Below are positions 1-6,778 of a stretch of 7,694 nt of DNA, piece by piece (the first letter of the stretch is position 1; every line of letters starts with the position of its first letter). The notes under the pieces were generated by a model, which had not been told where the DNA came from, searched no databases, and saw nothing but the letters and a program-made list of their open reading frames with translations. The position numbers and the translations under genes are program-made. The DNA lies in contig JAFARV010000661.1 in assembly GCA_019245255.1 (NCBI GenBank), positions 1 through 7,694 on the forward strand, written 5' to 3'. This stretch comes from Acidobacteriaceae bacterium. Its GTDB lineage: Bacteria > Acidobacteriota > Terriglobia > Bryobacterales > Bryobacteraceae.

Positions 1-147
1 GAGGCGGAAGAGAATGGCTCCTATATGGTCTTTCCACTAGGACCGGATCTGATTCTGTCGTGGGCCACCTGCAGCTTGAAGCAGAATCCCGCCGATCAGT
101 CTAACCTCTACAGCTGCGAGCTCAAGCCCGGGTATCGTTTTCAGTAA
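1..147 (+). CDS. C-terminal fragment of an unrecognised protein
   Basis: An open frame runs from the first base of the window to a TAA at 145-147, giving the last 48 residues of a protein whose start lies outside. The fragment reads as a mixed polar/hydrophobic segment with two cysteines (fragment residues 24 and 39) and ends in GYRFQ. I do not recognise the family. An aromatic residue close to the C-terminus would suit a secreted or outer-membrane beta-strand protein, but this is speculation from a few residues. Support for it being real: the frame is open to the edge, and an intrinsic terminator begins exactly at its stop codon. No function is proposed. Confidence 0.6.
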   Translation, partial: EAEENGSYMVFPLGPDLILSWATCSLKQNPADQSNLYSCELKPGYRFQ

Positions 148-174
148 AAATTCTGCGGTTGTACCGCAAATTTT
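147..174 (+). terminator. Intrinsic terminator after the first gene
   Basis: A long inverted repeat starts at the last base of the upstream stop codon. AAAATT (147-152) pairs with AATTTT (169-174), and TGCGGT (154-159) pairs with ACCGCA (163-168) around a TGT loop (160-162). C153 is the only unpaired base in the stem. The inner stem is GC-rich and is followed by a T run (171-174), as in factor-independent terminators. The A run on the left side means it could also act on transcripts arriving from the minus strand, where the HAD gene ends about 180 bases away. Confidence 0.8.
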
Positions 175-203
175 ACCGAGATAGGGCGGCAAAGTCTGGC
201 ACT

Positions 204-365
204 ATGGTATTTCACACCAAAATGTTTGACTGGTCGATAGATCCCCGATCCCAGCTTGCGTTTCTGTGTCTGGCCACGGCTTTCGTGTTCTGGAACAACG
301 ACGTGCTGTTCTTTCTGTTCTGCATTCTCGCGTTCTGTACACGCGTTTGCGGCCTCATCGACTGA
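204..365 (+). CDS. Possible small single-pass membrane protein
   Basis: An ATG-started frame of 53 residues ends at TGA 363-365. After a polar N-terminus of about 15 residues (with a short SIDPRSQ stretch) it has a strongly hydrophobic segment at about residues 17-44, rich in Leu, Phe, Ala and Cys, and ends in a short polar tail. This would make a one-helix or hairpin membrane peptide. The frame also extends upstream to a TTG at 159, but that start falls inside the terminator hairpin and is unlikely. No good ribosome binding site precedes the ATG (only GGGCGG about 13 bases away), and a second ATG follows at 222. Its end overlaps the end of the convergent HAD gene by 11 bases. It could be a chance frame in a 207-base intergenic stretch; no family is recognised. 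Confidence 0.25.
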   Translation: MVFHTKMFDWSIDPRSQLAFLCLATAFVFWNNDVLFFLFCILAFCTRVCGLID

Positions 366-1065
366 GGTTCCTGCCGGCTCCCGCCTGGCGCGCCCGCTCG
401 GGCGCAATCGGGGACTCTCTGTAATGATTCAGTAAGTCCTCGGGCCCGCCATAAATCGCAATACACCCGGCGTCCCGGAGTTGTTGCTCCGGAAATCCTC
501 CGCAAAGCACCCCGACAACGGCCAGTTGAGCGCGTTTAGCGGCTTCCGCATCGTGTGGGCTGTCTCCCACCACCATCACCTCTTCTCGTTCTATTCCCTC
601 GCCTAACCGGTCCAGCGCCGCTTCAAAGATATCCGGATGCGGTTTCGACCGTTTCGCATCCGCCGATGACGTTTCGACTTGAACCAAGTCCTCGATGCCC
701 GCGATGCGCTCGTAATGCTCCAGTTCATCGCCTCTGGCTGACGATGCGAGCGCGATTTTTTGTCCGTTTTTCCCAATTTCTTCAAACAGCGCACGCACGC
801 CAGGGAATGGCTTTACCTTAGGTAAGTACTTATCCTTGAATAACTTAGACCGATATTCCTCGATTTCTTTTTGCATCGAATCGAGTTCTCGTTTGGTAAG
901 GAAGACGGGCAGCAGCTGATCCCCGCCCTTGCCAATCTGGCTCCGGATCTGGTCGAACGGAACATCGTGCCCGAAGTGTCGCAGCGCCTCCCGCCAGGCT
1001 TGAGCATGCAGATCGACCGAGTCCAGCAGGGTGCCGTCGATATCGAAAATAATTGCTTTCGGCAT
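355..1065 (-). CDS. HAD-superfamily phosphatase (phosphoglycolate phosphatase-like)
   Basis: This 236-residue protein is a cytoplasmic haloacid-dehalogenase-type hydrolase of the beta-phosphoglucomutase/phosphoglycolate phosphatase group. The motifs seen in order are motif I DIDGTLLDS (nucleophile D8, acid/base D10), a helical cap at about residues 16-85, motif II with the SSA serines near 108-109, motif III lysine K141 in SKPHPD, and motif IV GDSPHD (acidic D168 and D172), which binds magnesium. Family members form an aspartyl-phosphate intermediate and hydrolyse small sugar or metabolite phosphates; the substrate cannot be read from sequence. Length is normal for the family, with a polar, Arg-rich tail of about 20 residues at the C-terminus. 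The ATG at 1065 puts motif I at residue 8, as expected. No strong Shine-Dalgarno sequence is seen. It is divergent from the topoisomerase gene, separated by 47 bases. Confidence 0.92.
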   Translation of the reverse strand: MPKAIIFDIDGTLLDSVDLHAQAWREALRHFGHDVPFDQIRSQIGKGGDQLLPVFLTKRELDSMQKEIEEYRSKLFKDKYLPKVKPFPGVRALFEEIGKNGQKIALASSARGDELEHYERIAGIEDLVQVETSSADAKRSKPHPDIFEAALDRLGEGIEREEVMVVGDSPHDAEAAKRAQLAVVGVLCGGFPEQQLRDAGCIAIYGGPEDLLNHYRESPIAPERARQAGAGRNLSR

Positions 1066-1112
1066 TTCGTTCGGTAATGCGATCCCGAGTAGGAAAGTAG
1101 TGTTTCGTCCGT

Positions 1113-2216
1113 ATGTTGCGTCACATTGGCGAGATGGCAGCCACAGCGACGCCCAGCCCGCTAATTACCGTTCCCGACGAAGTAAAGTCAGCAAAGCTGG
1201 CAGGACTGCGTTATTTCATCCCCAAAGGCCATGGAATCCAGCGGAAGCCCGCCGGCGAGGGGTTCACATACCTCGGGCCGGACGGCGAGCCCGTCAGCGA
1301 CGAAGACACGCTGGCACGCATTAAGTCGCTAGTGATTCCTCCGGCCTGGACCTCCGTCTGGATCAGCCCGCAGGCGAATACCCACATCCAGGCTGTCGGG
1401 CGCGATGCCAAGGGCCGCAAACAGTACCGCTATCATCCCGAGTACCGCAAGGTGCGCGATCTCATCAAGTTCGACCGGATGCGGGCGTTTGGACGGGCTC
1501 TCCCCCGAATCCGGCGCGCGATGGGACGCGATCTTAGTCTCAAGGGCATGCCGAAGCGAAAGGTGCTGGGAGCAACAGTTAAGCTGCTCGAAACGACATA
1601 CATTCGCATCGGCAACGAGGAGTACGCCGAAGAAAATAACTCATTCGGTCTGACGACCTTGCAGAACCGGCACGTGGAGGTTCTCGGCCACACGCTTAAG
1701 TTCAAGTTCCGCGGTAAGAGCGGCCAGCACCACGAGATAAAGGTTCGGGACCGGAGGCTGGCGCAGATCGTCCGCAGCTGCAAGGACATTCCGGGCAGTT
1801 CGCTGTTTGAATACCTCGATGAAGAGGGCAAGCCGCAGACGATCGATTCAGGCGATGTCAACGACTACTTCCGCGAGATCAGCGGCGGCGACTTCACGGC
1901 CAAAGACTTCCGAACCTGGGGCGGAACCTGTCTCGCCGTGAGCTGTCTCCTCGCGAGGTGCGCTGCTACAGAGGAGGACAAGGCGACAAAGGCAGCTATG
2001 GTCGAAGTGGTAAAGGAAGTCGCAGCAAAGCTTGGCAACAAGCCTGCGACTTGCAAGAAATACTACATTCATCCATCTGTGTTGCAGTGCTATGAAGCTG
2101 GTCACTTGCGGGAACTCGCGGACAAATACCGCGAGGGCCAGCCGGAGCAGTTTTACGAACGTGTAGTTCTCAGTCTTTTGAGCCCGCTGAAACGCGCTCG
2201 CGCCAAAGCCGCTTAA
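1113..2216 (+). CDS. DNA topoisomerase IB (poxvirus/bacterial type)
   Basis: This 367-residue type IB topoisomerase relaxes supercoils by nicking one strand through a 3'-phosphotyrosyl link. The N-terminal DNA-clamp domain (about residues 25-100) is followed by the conserved GRDAKGRKQYRYHP stretch (96-109) and the catalytic domain. Catalytic residues assigned by comparison with vaccinia and Deinococcus enzymes: R165 in IRIGNEEY, K202 in FRGKSG, R267 in DFRTWGGT, N309 in LGNKP and nucleophile Y318 in KYYIHP. Bacterial members, as I recall for Deinococcus, carry Asn where poxviruses have His, so N309 is expected. The 9-residue N309-Y318 spacing also fits. Length is close to other bacterial members. 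The start could be the ATG at 1113 or the ATG at 1134 (residue 8); neither has a convincing ribosome binding site. Its TAA overlaps the stop of the convergent YceI gene. Confidence 0.95.
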   Translation: MLRHIGEMAATATPSPLITVPDEVKSAKLAGLRYFIPKGHGIQRKPAGEGFTYLGPDGEPVSDEDTLARIKSLVIPPAWTSVWISPQANTHIQAVGRDAKGRKQYRYHPEYRKVRDLIKFDRMRAFGRALPRIRRAMGRDLSLKGMPKRKVLGATVKLLETTYIRIGNEEYAEENNSFGLTTLQNRHVEVLGHTLKFKFRGKSGQHHEIKVRDRRLAQIVRSCKDIPGSSLFEYLDEEGKPQTIDSGDVNDYFREISGGDFTAKDFRTWGGTCLAVSCLLARCAATEEDKATKAAMVEVVKEVAAKLGNKPATCKKYYIHPSVLQCYEAGHLRELADKYREGQPEQFYERVVLSLLSPLKRARAKAA

Positions 2217-2755
2217 GCTGCTGCCGCCTGGACCTTGACGGCTTGAACCTCGATTTCGATCTTTACATCGTCGCCCACCAGAACCCCGCCGGCCTCTAGC
2301 GGTGCAGTCCAAGTCAGACCGAAATCCTTGCGATTCACCTTGCCGCGAACGGAAGCGCCAACTCGCGTATTGCCCCACGGATCCTTGCCCTCGGGGCCCA
2401 CTTCATCAACCGTGAGCACCACTTCTTTCGTAACGCCGTGCAATGTAAGGTCGCCGGTGACGCGGAAGCCATCGCCGGATTTTTCTATCTTCCGGCTGAC
2501 GAAACGCATCGTCGGGTATTTCTCGACTTCAAAGAAATCGACCGATCGCAAGTGTGCATCCCGTTTCTCGTCAAATGTGTTGATGGTATTTAGGTCTATA
2601 TCGGCTTCGGCTTTCGACTGGTTCAAGTTGTCCGGATCGAACTCGATCGTTCCTTTCACACCCGAAAAAGCGCCCCGCACATTGCTGATCATCATGTGGC
2701 GGATGCTGAACTGCACGCTCGAATGAGCGGGGTCAATCTGATAAACGCTCTTCAT
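2213..2755 (-). CDS. YceI family lipid-binding-like protein
   Basis: This 180-residue protein has the full YceI lipocalin-like fold signature: YQIDPAHSSVQFSIRH at residues 5-20, RDAHLRSVDFF at 65-75, KYPTMRF at 79-85, GDLTLHGVTKEV at 101-112, DFGLTW at 144-149, and a closing beta strand around 161-170. YceI proteins form a beta-barrel that binds polyisoprenoid or other amphiphilic lipids, and many are periplasmic. This one starts directly with the mature-like sequence and has no signal peptide, so it is predicted to be cytoplasmic. The ATG at 2755 has an AGGAG sequence 11 bases upstream. It ends in an Ala run and its TAA overlaps the TAA of topoisomerase IB on the other strand. It is divergent from the SDR gene. 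The true ligand is unknown. Confidence 0.93.
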   Translation of the reverse strand: MKSVYQIDPAHSSVQFSIRHMMISNVRGAFSGVKGTIEFDPDNLNQSKAEADIDLNTINTFDEKRDAHLRSVDFFEVEKYPTMRFVSRKIEKSGDGFRVTGDLTLHGVTKEVVLTVDEVGPEGKDPWGNTRVGASVRGKVNRKDFGLTWTAPLEAGGVLVGDDVKIEIEVQAVKVQAAAA

Positions 2756-2766
2756 TTATGTCGTGA

Positions 2767-2771
2767 CTCCT
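2767..2771 (-). promoter_or_regulatory. Ribosome binding site for the YceI gene
   Basis: Read on the minus strand this is AGGAG, 11 bases before the ATG at 2755. The spacing is slightly long, but it is the only purine-rich match nearby and supports that start. It lies in the 97-base divergent region between YceI and the SDR. I see no clear -35/-10 pair in that region for either direction. Confidence 0.55.
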
Positions 2772-2843
2772 GATTTCAGTGAGATGCGCCCTTCCGCGCT
2801 AAAGACGCAGGTAACGCTTCCCATATCACAGCATCACCCGAAC

Positions 2844-2848
2844 GGAGG
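2844..2848 (+). promoter_or_regulatory. Ribosome binding site deciding the SDR start
   Basis: GGAGG stands 4 bases before the ATG at 2853. This is the strongest Shine-Dalgarno match in the window. It fixes the SDR start here rather than at the GTG at 2763, which would add 30 non-conserved residues and run through the leader of the divergent YceI gene. Confidence 0.75.
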
Positions 2849-2852
2849 ACGA

Positions 2853-3860
2853 ATGGGAAACACAAGTCCCGAAGTGGTTGTCGTCACCGGAGCATCGGCC
2901 GGCGTCGGCCGTGCCATCGTTCGTGAATTCGCGAAACATCAAGCGTGGATGGGATTGATCGCAAGAGACCATGATCGTTTGAACGCGGCCAAAAACGAAG
3001 TGGAAGAACAAGGCGGCCGCGCTTTGACTTTTCCAATTGATGTCGCAAATGCAGAAGATGTCGACCGAGCCGCAGAACAGGTGCAGCGGGAATTCGGACA
3101 CATCGATATCTGGATTAACGTTGCGATGACTACGGTATTCGCTCCCTTCAAAGACATCACTCCCGAAGAGTTCAAACGCGCGACCGAGGTCACGTACCTT
3201 GGGTTTGTCTATGGAACGATGTCCGCGCTGAAGCGGATGCTGCCACGCGATCAGGGAACAATTGTGCAGATCGGGTCCGCATTGGCCTATCGATCCATTC
3301 CGCTGCAATCGGCCTATTGCGGAGCAAAACACGCTATTGTCGGGTTCACGGATTCCATTCGCACCGAGCTGATTCATGACAAAAGCAACGTGCACATAAC
3401 GGCGGTCCATCTTCCGGCCATGAACACGCCTCAGTTCAACTGGTGCCGCACCAAACTGCCCCGCCATCCCCAGCCGGTCCCTCCCATTTTTGAACCCGAA
3501 GTCGCTGCCGAGGCCGTCTATTTTGCTGCGCATCATCGCCGGCGCGAAATCTTCGTCGGCTGGCCCACAGCGAAAGCAATTTACGGGCAGGACATTGCTC
3601 CCGGTTTCGCTGATCGCTACCTCGGGAAAAACGGTTATGACGCGCAGCAGACGTCGGAGCCTGTAGCTCCTAATCGTCCCGATAACCTGTTTCAGCCCGT
3701 TCCCGGCGATTACGCCGCACACGGCAGTTTCACCAAAGAGTCGAAAGACTTCAGCCTGCAGATGTGGATGACGCTTAACCGCAAACCGCTGGGCATCGCC
3801 GCTGCAGCGACGTTGATCGGTGCCGGAACCCTGCTCTGGAAGAGGAACAACGCGGTCTAA
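2853..3860 (+). CDS. SDR-family oxidoreductase with C-terminal membrane anchor
   Basis: This 335-residue classical-type short-chain dehydrogenase/reductase has a Rossmann cofactor motif TGASAGVG (12-19), an acidic turn IDVANAED (62-69), and catalytic S142, Y155 and K159 in the YCGAK motif. The usual NNAG is replaced by NVAM (89-92). The position often held by the catalytic Asn appears as Thr in EVTYLG (112-117). I recall both changes from a subfamily of about 330 residues in soil bacteria and cyanobacteria. The usual SDR core ends near residue 240. The extra tail contains a proline-rich linker and a hydrophobic helix (about 312-329) followed by KRNN, which suggests anchoring to the inner membrane with the enzyme in the cytoplasm. 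The substrate is unknown. The start is set by a strong ribosome binding site. It converges on the GlcG-like gene with a 15-base gap. Confidence 0.92.
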   Translation: MGNTSPEVVVVTGASAGVGRAIVREFAKHQAWMGLIARDHDRLNAAKNEVEEQGGRALTFPIDVANAEDVDRAAEQVQREFGHIDIWINVAMTTVFAPFKDITPEEFKRATEVTYLGFVYGTMSALKRMLPRDQGTIVQIGSALAYRSIPLQSAYCGAKHAIVGFTDSIRTELIHDKSNVHITAVHLPAMNTPQFNWCRTKLPRHPQPVPPIFEPEVAAEAVYFAAHHRRREIFVGWPTAKAIYGQDIAPGFADRYLGKNGYDAQQTSEPVAPNRPDNLFQPVPGDYAAHGSFTKESKDFSLQMWMTLNRKPLGIAAAATLIGAGTLLWKRNNAV

Positions 3861-3875
3861 AGCAAGCTGTGTCGA

Positions 3876-4292
3876 TCAACTTGTGGCAAGCGCGACAGCC
3901 ATTTCTGCCAACTCGATATCTTCAACCTGAGGCAACCCGCTCACGGCGATGGCTCCCACAACTTTGCCCCCGCGAAAAACAGGTATGCCGCCGCCCCAAC
4001 CCGTAAAGCGCGGATCGCCGAAGTAGCCGATATCGAAGCCTTTCTCGGGATTGCGTGCCGCGTTGCCGATTTCCTTGCTCGGCTTGCGTTCACGCGCGGC
4101 ACTGTATGCTTTGTTCATTGCGATTGTGATCGAAGAGAGCGGGGCGCCGTCCATGCGGGCAAATGCGATTAGATCGCCATGAGAATCGCAGACTGCGATC
4201 ACGCCCGCTTTGCCGCGTTTCGAAATCTCCTGGACAAGCGCGTCGATTGCCCGCCGCGCCTCTGCGTATTCAAGTACATCTTCTGTGATCAT
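3876..4292 (-). CDS. GlcG/HbpS family heme-binding-like protein
   Basis: This 138-residue protein belongs to the GlcG/HbpS family (formerly DUF336). Visible hallmarks are the beta-strand AVCDSHGDLIAFARMDGA (33-50, the family's V-D-x-x-G-x-L-x-x-x-R-M-D-G signature), the helix IAMNKAYSAARERKPS (57-72), and the C-terminal GGIPVFRGGKVVGAIAVSG (101-119). HbpS of Streptomyces binds heme and senses redox stress. GlcG lies in glycolate operons, but its own activity is unsettled. No signal peptide is present, so it is predicted to be cytoplasmic. The ATG at 4292 has only a weak upstream purine stretch. It is divergent from the GFOR-like gene across 34 bases, so the two may share control, but no glycolate oxidase genes are in the window. 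Confidence 0.9.
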   Translation of the reverse strand: MITEDVLEYAEARRAIDALVQEISKRGKAGVIAVCDSHGDLIAFARMDGAPLSSITIAMNKAYSAARERKPSKEIGNAARNPEKGFDIGYFGDPRFTGWGGGIPVFRGGKVVGAIAVSGLPQVEDIELAEMAVALATS

Positions 4293-4306
4293 CGTTGCTG
4301 AGGTTT

Positions 4307-4316
4307 AAGATATCTT
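4307..4316. promoter_or_regulatory. Palindrome in the divergent GlcG/GFOR region
   Basis: AAGATATCTT is a perfect 10-base palindrome centred in the 34 bases between the two divergent start codons (4292 and 4327). Its position suits an operator acting on both genes. A palindrome this short and AT-rich can also arise by chance or form part of a -10 element, so this is only a candidate. Confidence 0.3.
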
Positions 4317-4326
4317 GGTTCAACAT

Positions 4327-5448
4327 ATGGCATCATCTATCGCGAGATTTACCCGCCGCGATTTTGGCCGCGCGGTTGGCACAGGGTTGTCACTTTCTTT
4401 GGGAAGCCGCGCCCTGTCGTCACCTCGGCAATCGGCCGACGAAGGCCGTCGTATCGGATATGCAATCGTCGGCCTGGGCAGGATCTCTTTAGGTCACTTC
4501 ATGCCGGCGTGCAAAATGTCGAAGTATTCGAAAGTGATAGCACTCGTCAGCGGCCATCGCGACAAAGCTGAGAAAACTGCCGCCGAGTACGGTGTCTCGA
4601 CCGGCAACATCTTTAATTACCAGAACTACGAGGAAATAGCCGGACACAAAGATATCGACGCCGTTTATATTGCCCTTCCGAATAGCATGCACGCCGAGTA
4701 CACCATTCGCGCAGCAAAAGCCGGAAAACACGTCCTGTGTGAAAAACCGATGTGTACTTCCGTACGTGAGGCCGAATCAATGATTGAAGCATGCAAAACC
4801 GCTGACAAAAAACTGATGATCGCTTACCGCTGCCAGTACGAACCCACAAATCTGCATGCCGTTCAGCTCATTGGGGACGGCAAACTGGGCAAGATTCAAG
4901 TAATCGAGAGCGCCAATGGATTCAACATCCATCCACACGAATGGCGCCTCGACAAAAAGCTGGCCGGCGGTGGCCCACTCATGGATGTTGGCATTTATTC
5001 GTTGAACGCATGCCGTTATCTGACCGGTGAGGAGCCGGTGCATGTAGAAGGCTATTCATCGGTTGTCGATCATGACGGCCGCTTCGAACAGGTGGAAGAG
5101 AACCTCTCCTGGACGATGACGTTTCCGTCCGGAGCGGTTGCCGCTTGTACGACGACATACGGTGCAAACACGGGCGGCTGGTGCCGGGTACACGGATCGA
5201 AAGGATCGCTGACCTTGGACCCTGCGTTCGCATATCAAGGGATCCACCTGACCACCGACATTCGAGGCGAGCCGCCCGTTGACGACCCTGAGCAAGCAAA
5301 AGACCCCGCACAGTTTGCGACGGAAGCCGACGAGTTTGCTCAGGACATCCTGCAAAATCGGTCTGTCAAAGCGAGCGGTGAAGAAGGGCTGCGGGATATG
5401 AAGTGGATGGACGCCATCTACAAGAGCGCTGGGATTACGACGGCGTGA
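4327..5448 (+). CDS. Tat-exported Gfo/Idh/MocA oxidoreductase (GFOR-like)
   Basis: This 373-residue NAD(P)-dependent oxidoreductase resembles Zymomonas glucose-fructose oxidoreductase. A twin-arginine signal TRRDFGR (R10-R11), followed by a modest hydrophobic stretch to about residue 31, predicts folded export with bound cofactor to the periplasm. The Rossmann fold begins with YAIVGLGRIS (45-54). The EKP motif (139-141) and the substrate-domain stretch GGGPLMDVGIYSLN (214-227) carry the presumed catalytic D220 and Y224. Such enzymes oxidise sugars or polyols and, in GFOR itself, pass the hydride to a second sugar on the same tightly held NADP; the actual substrates here are unknown. The ATG at 4327 is preferred; the TTG at 4315 would only add four residues. 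No clear ribosome binding site is seen. The last 14 bases overlap the convergent TolQ-like gene. Confidence 0.92.
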   Translation: MASSIARFTRRDFGRAVGTGLSLSLGSRALSSPRQSADEGRRIGYAIVGLGRISLGHFMPACKMSKYSKVIALVSGHRDKAEKTAAEYGVSTGNIFNYQNYEEIAGHKDIDAVYIALPNSMHAEYTIRAAKAGKHVLCEKPMCTSVREAESMIEACKTADKKLMIAYRCQYEPTNLHAVQLIGDGKLGKIQVIESANGFNIHPHEWRLDKKLAGGGPLMDVGIYSLNACRYLTGEEPVHVEGYSSVVDHDGRFEQVEENLSWTMTFPSGAVAACTTTYGANTGGWCRVHGSKGSLTLDPAFAYQGIHLTTDIRGEPPVDDPEQAKDPAQFATEADEFAQDILQNRSVKASGEEGLRDMKWMDAIYKSAGITTA

Positions 5449-6775
5449 CCTTGCGACTCACATCACGTGCGAAGGTTTCATTCAATTTCCAAAGATTGGT
5501 CGCGACCTCTGTGATGTCGTGAGCCGCCCGCTCGAACGGCTGACCAAGAGCTCTCAGGCGGTCTTCCATACCGAGCACCGGTGCTGTGATCTGTTCCAGC
5601 CGGTTTCTCAGCTCCGCCATTGATTGTTCGTGCGCCGCCTGCATCTCCGAGATCACTTGTGATGTTGCAGCGGGCAGCGTGTCACCTGCCGCCGCGAGAT
5701 CGCTTGCCGCTTTTTGAAGAACACCCGTTGCTTCACGCACAAAATCGCGATACGTCGACAGCATGTACTCCATCGTTTTCTGCTGCTCGACCGCTTGCTT
5801 TTGATACGTCTCGACGGAAGAATAGAACCTGCGCATCTCGTCTTCGAAGCCGGTCCAGCGGCCAAGCGATTCTGCGAATTTTTGGACTTCAGTTCCAAGC
5901 GTTGACTGCGCACGAACGAGCGCCTGATCAGATGCTTCGATGCCGTGCGAGAACTGCTGCATGGCGCGCGAGAAGATCTCGCTCGCCTCTTTAGCGTCCG
6001 AGATGGCCCCGACAAACTTTCGCGTATTGTCTTCGATGACCTCCGATGCATCCGTAACACGCGCAGCATTCTGGAGTGTTTGTGTCGCCCACTGCGCGGC
6101 GCGCTGCGCAACAGTTGGATAGAGCTTCGGGATCCAGACCGTCGTCGTTTTGCGTCGGATCTGGAGAAAGCACGGGCTCCGCACCGTGACTTTAAAGCGA
6201 ACGAAAACAGCTGTGCCCGCGAGCGATAAAACCAATCCCCAGAGAACCGGCGGCAGCGCACCGTAGAGTGCATGCCCCGCTCCAAAATCTTGATAGCTCA
6301 GCCGTGACAGCCCGAACAAAGTTCCAAGGGCGCCGAAACCCAGCATGAGTAATGGCTGCAGCCCCAGGCGTTCGGAAGGTCGTCCAATATCCTGCAGCGT
6401 TTCGCTGATCAATTCAGGTGTTTCGAGCAAGCTTTCGTCGCATCCGGCGACAAATATCGTCTTCAAATGTATTTGAATCGCGGCTGGCGGCATAGCCCGG
6501 CGTTGATCCTGAAATTTTGCTTGAACGATTTCGTCGAAGAACTGCGACGGATCGGCGGCCACATCTCGCCCGCTCAAACGCTGCCGGTCACGCCATAGTT
6601 GTTGCCTCCGAAGTAGCTCGACACAGTTGTCGAGAGCATCAACTGAATCGCGCACAAATGCGAGCCAGGCTATTTCCTTTCGCAGCCAGACCACCCAGAT
6701 GACAAACCACGCGACCAGCATCAGGACGAACGATAAAGCAAGCAGGTTGGTGGGGAAAAATGTGCCGAGATTCAA
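5435..6775 (-). CDS. MotA/TolQ/ExbB-like membrane protein with long helical tail
   Basis: This 446-residue protein has three predicted membrane helices at about residues 10-30, 140-157 and 169-192, with a cytoplasmic stretch of about 110 residues between the first two. Basic residues follow TM1 (LRKE), so the N-terminus is outside, as in TolQ and ExbB. TM2 carries GFGALGTLFGL, like the family's GLLGTVxGL, and TM3 reads ALYGALPPVLWGLVLSLAG, like the family's AL-x-x-T-x-x-GL pattern. Unlike TolQ, a Gln-, Ala- and Glu-rich tail (about 200-446) continues as long amphipathic helices, probably coiled coil. Family members form proton-driven stators; ZorA of Zorya defence also has a long tail. The TTG start at 6775 follows the TAG of the upstream gene by 3 bases and is in the same frame. 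It is last in its operon, and no ExbD/MotB partner is visible. Confidence 0.7.
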   Translation of the reverse strand: MNLGTFFPTNLLALSFVLMLVAWFVIWVVWLRKEIAWLAFVRDSVDALDNCVELLRRQQLWRDRQRLSGRDVAADPSQFFDEIVQAKFQDQRRAMPPAAIQIHLKTIFVAGCDESLLETPELISETLQDIGRPSERLGLQPLLMLGFGALGTLFGLSRLSYQDFGAGHALYGALPPVLWGLVLSLAGTAVFVRFKVTVRSPCFLQIRRKTTTVWIPKLYPTVAQRAAQWATQTLQNAARVTDASEVIEDNTRKFVGAISDAKEASEIFSRAMQQFSHGIEASDQALVRAQSTLGTEVQKFAESLGRWTGFEDEMRRFYSSVETYQKQAVEQQKTMEYMLSTYRDFVREATGVLQKAASDLAAAGDTLPAATSQVISEMQAAHEQSMAELRNRLEQITAPVLGMEDRLRALGQPFERAAHDITEVATNLWKLNETFARDVSRKVTPS

Positions 6776-6778
6776 AAC

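Noticed and set aside
159..203. TTG start for the small hydrophobic frame
   Set aside because: The TTG lies inside the terminator hairpin loop and stem, and the added residues are basic and unsupported by a ribosome binding site.
1848..2378. 176-residue minus-strand frame spanning the topoisomerase/YceI junction
   Set aside because: It crosses two well-supported genes and shows low-complexity Gly/Arg/Ser composition with no motif.
2763..2852. GTG-started N-terminal extension of the SDR
   Set aside because: It adds 30 residues before the Rossmann motif, overlaps the leader of the divergent YceI gene, and ignores the GGAGG right before the ATG at 2853.
2826..3722. Long 298-residue minus-strand frame opposite the SDR
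   Set aside because: The plus-strand frame has clear SDR motifs. The antisense frame has no recognisable domain and arises from codon bias.
3861..3875. Terminator between the SDR and GlcG-like genes
   Set aside because: Only a weak CAAG/CTTG pairing is present, with no GC stem or T run.
5653..6285. 210-residue minus-strand frame overlapping the stator-like gene
   Set aside because: Extremely Arg/Ser-rich out-of-frame translation within the 446-residue gene; a shadow of its codon use.
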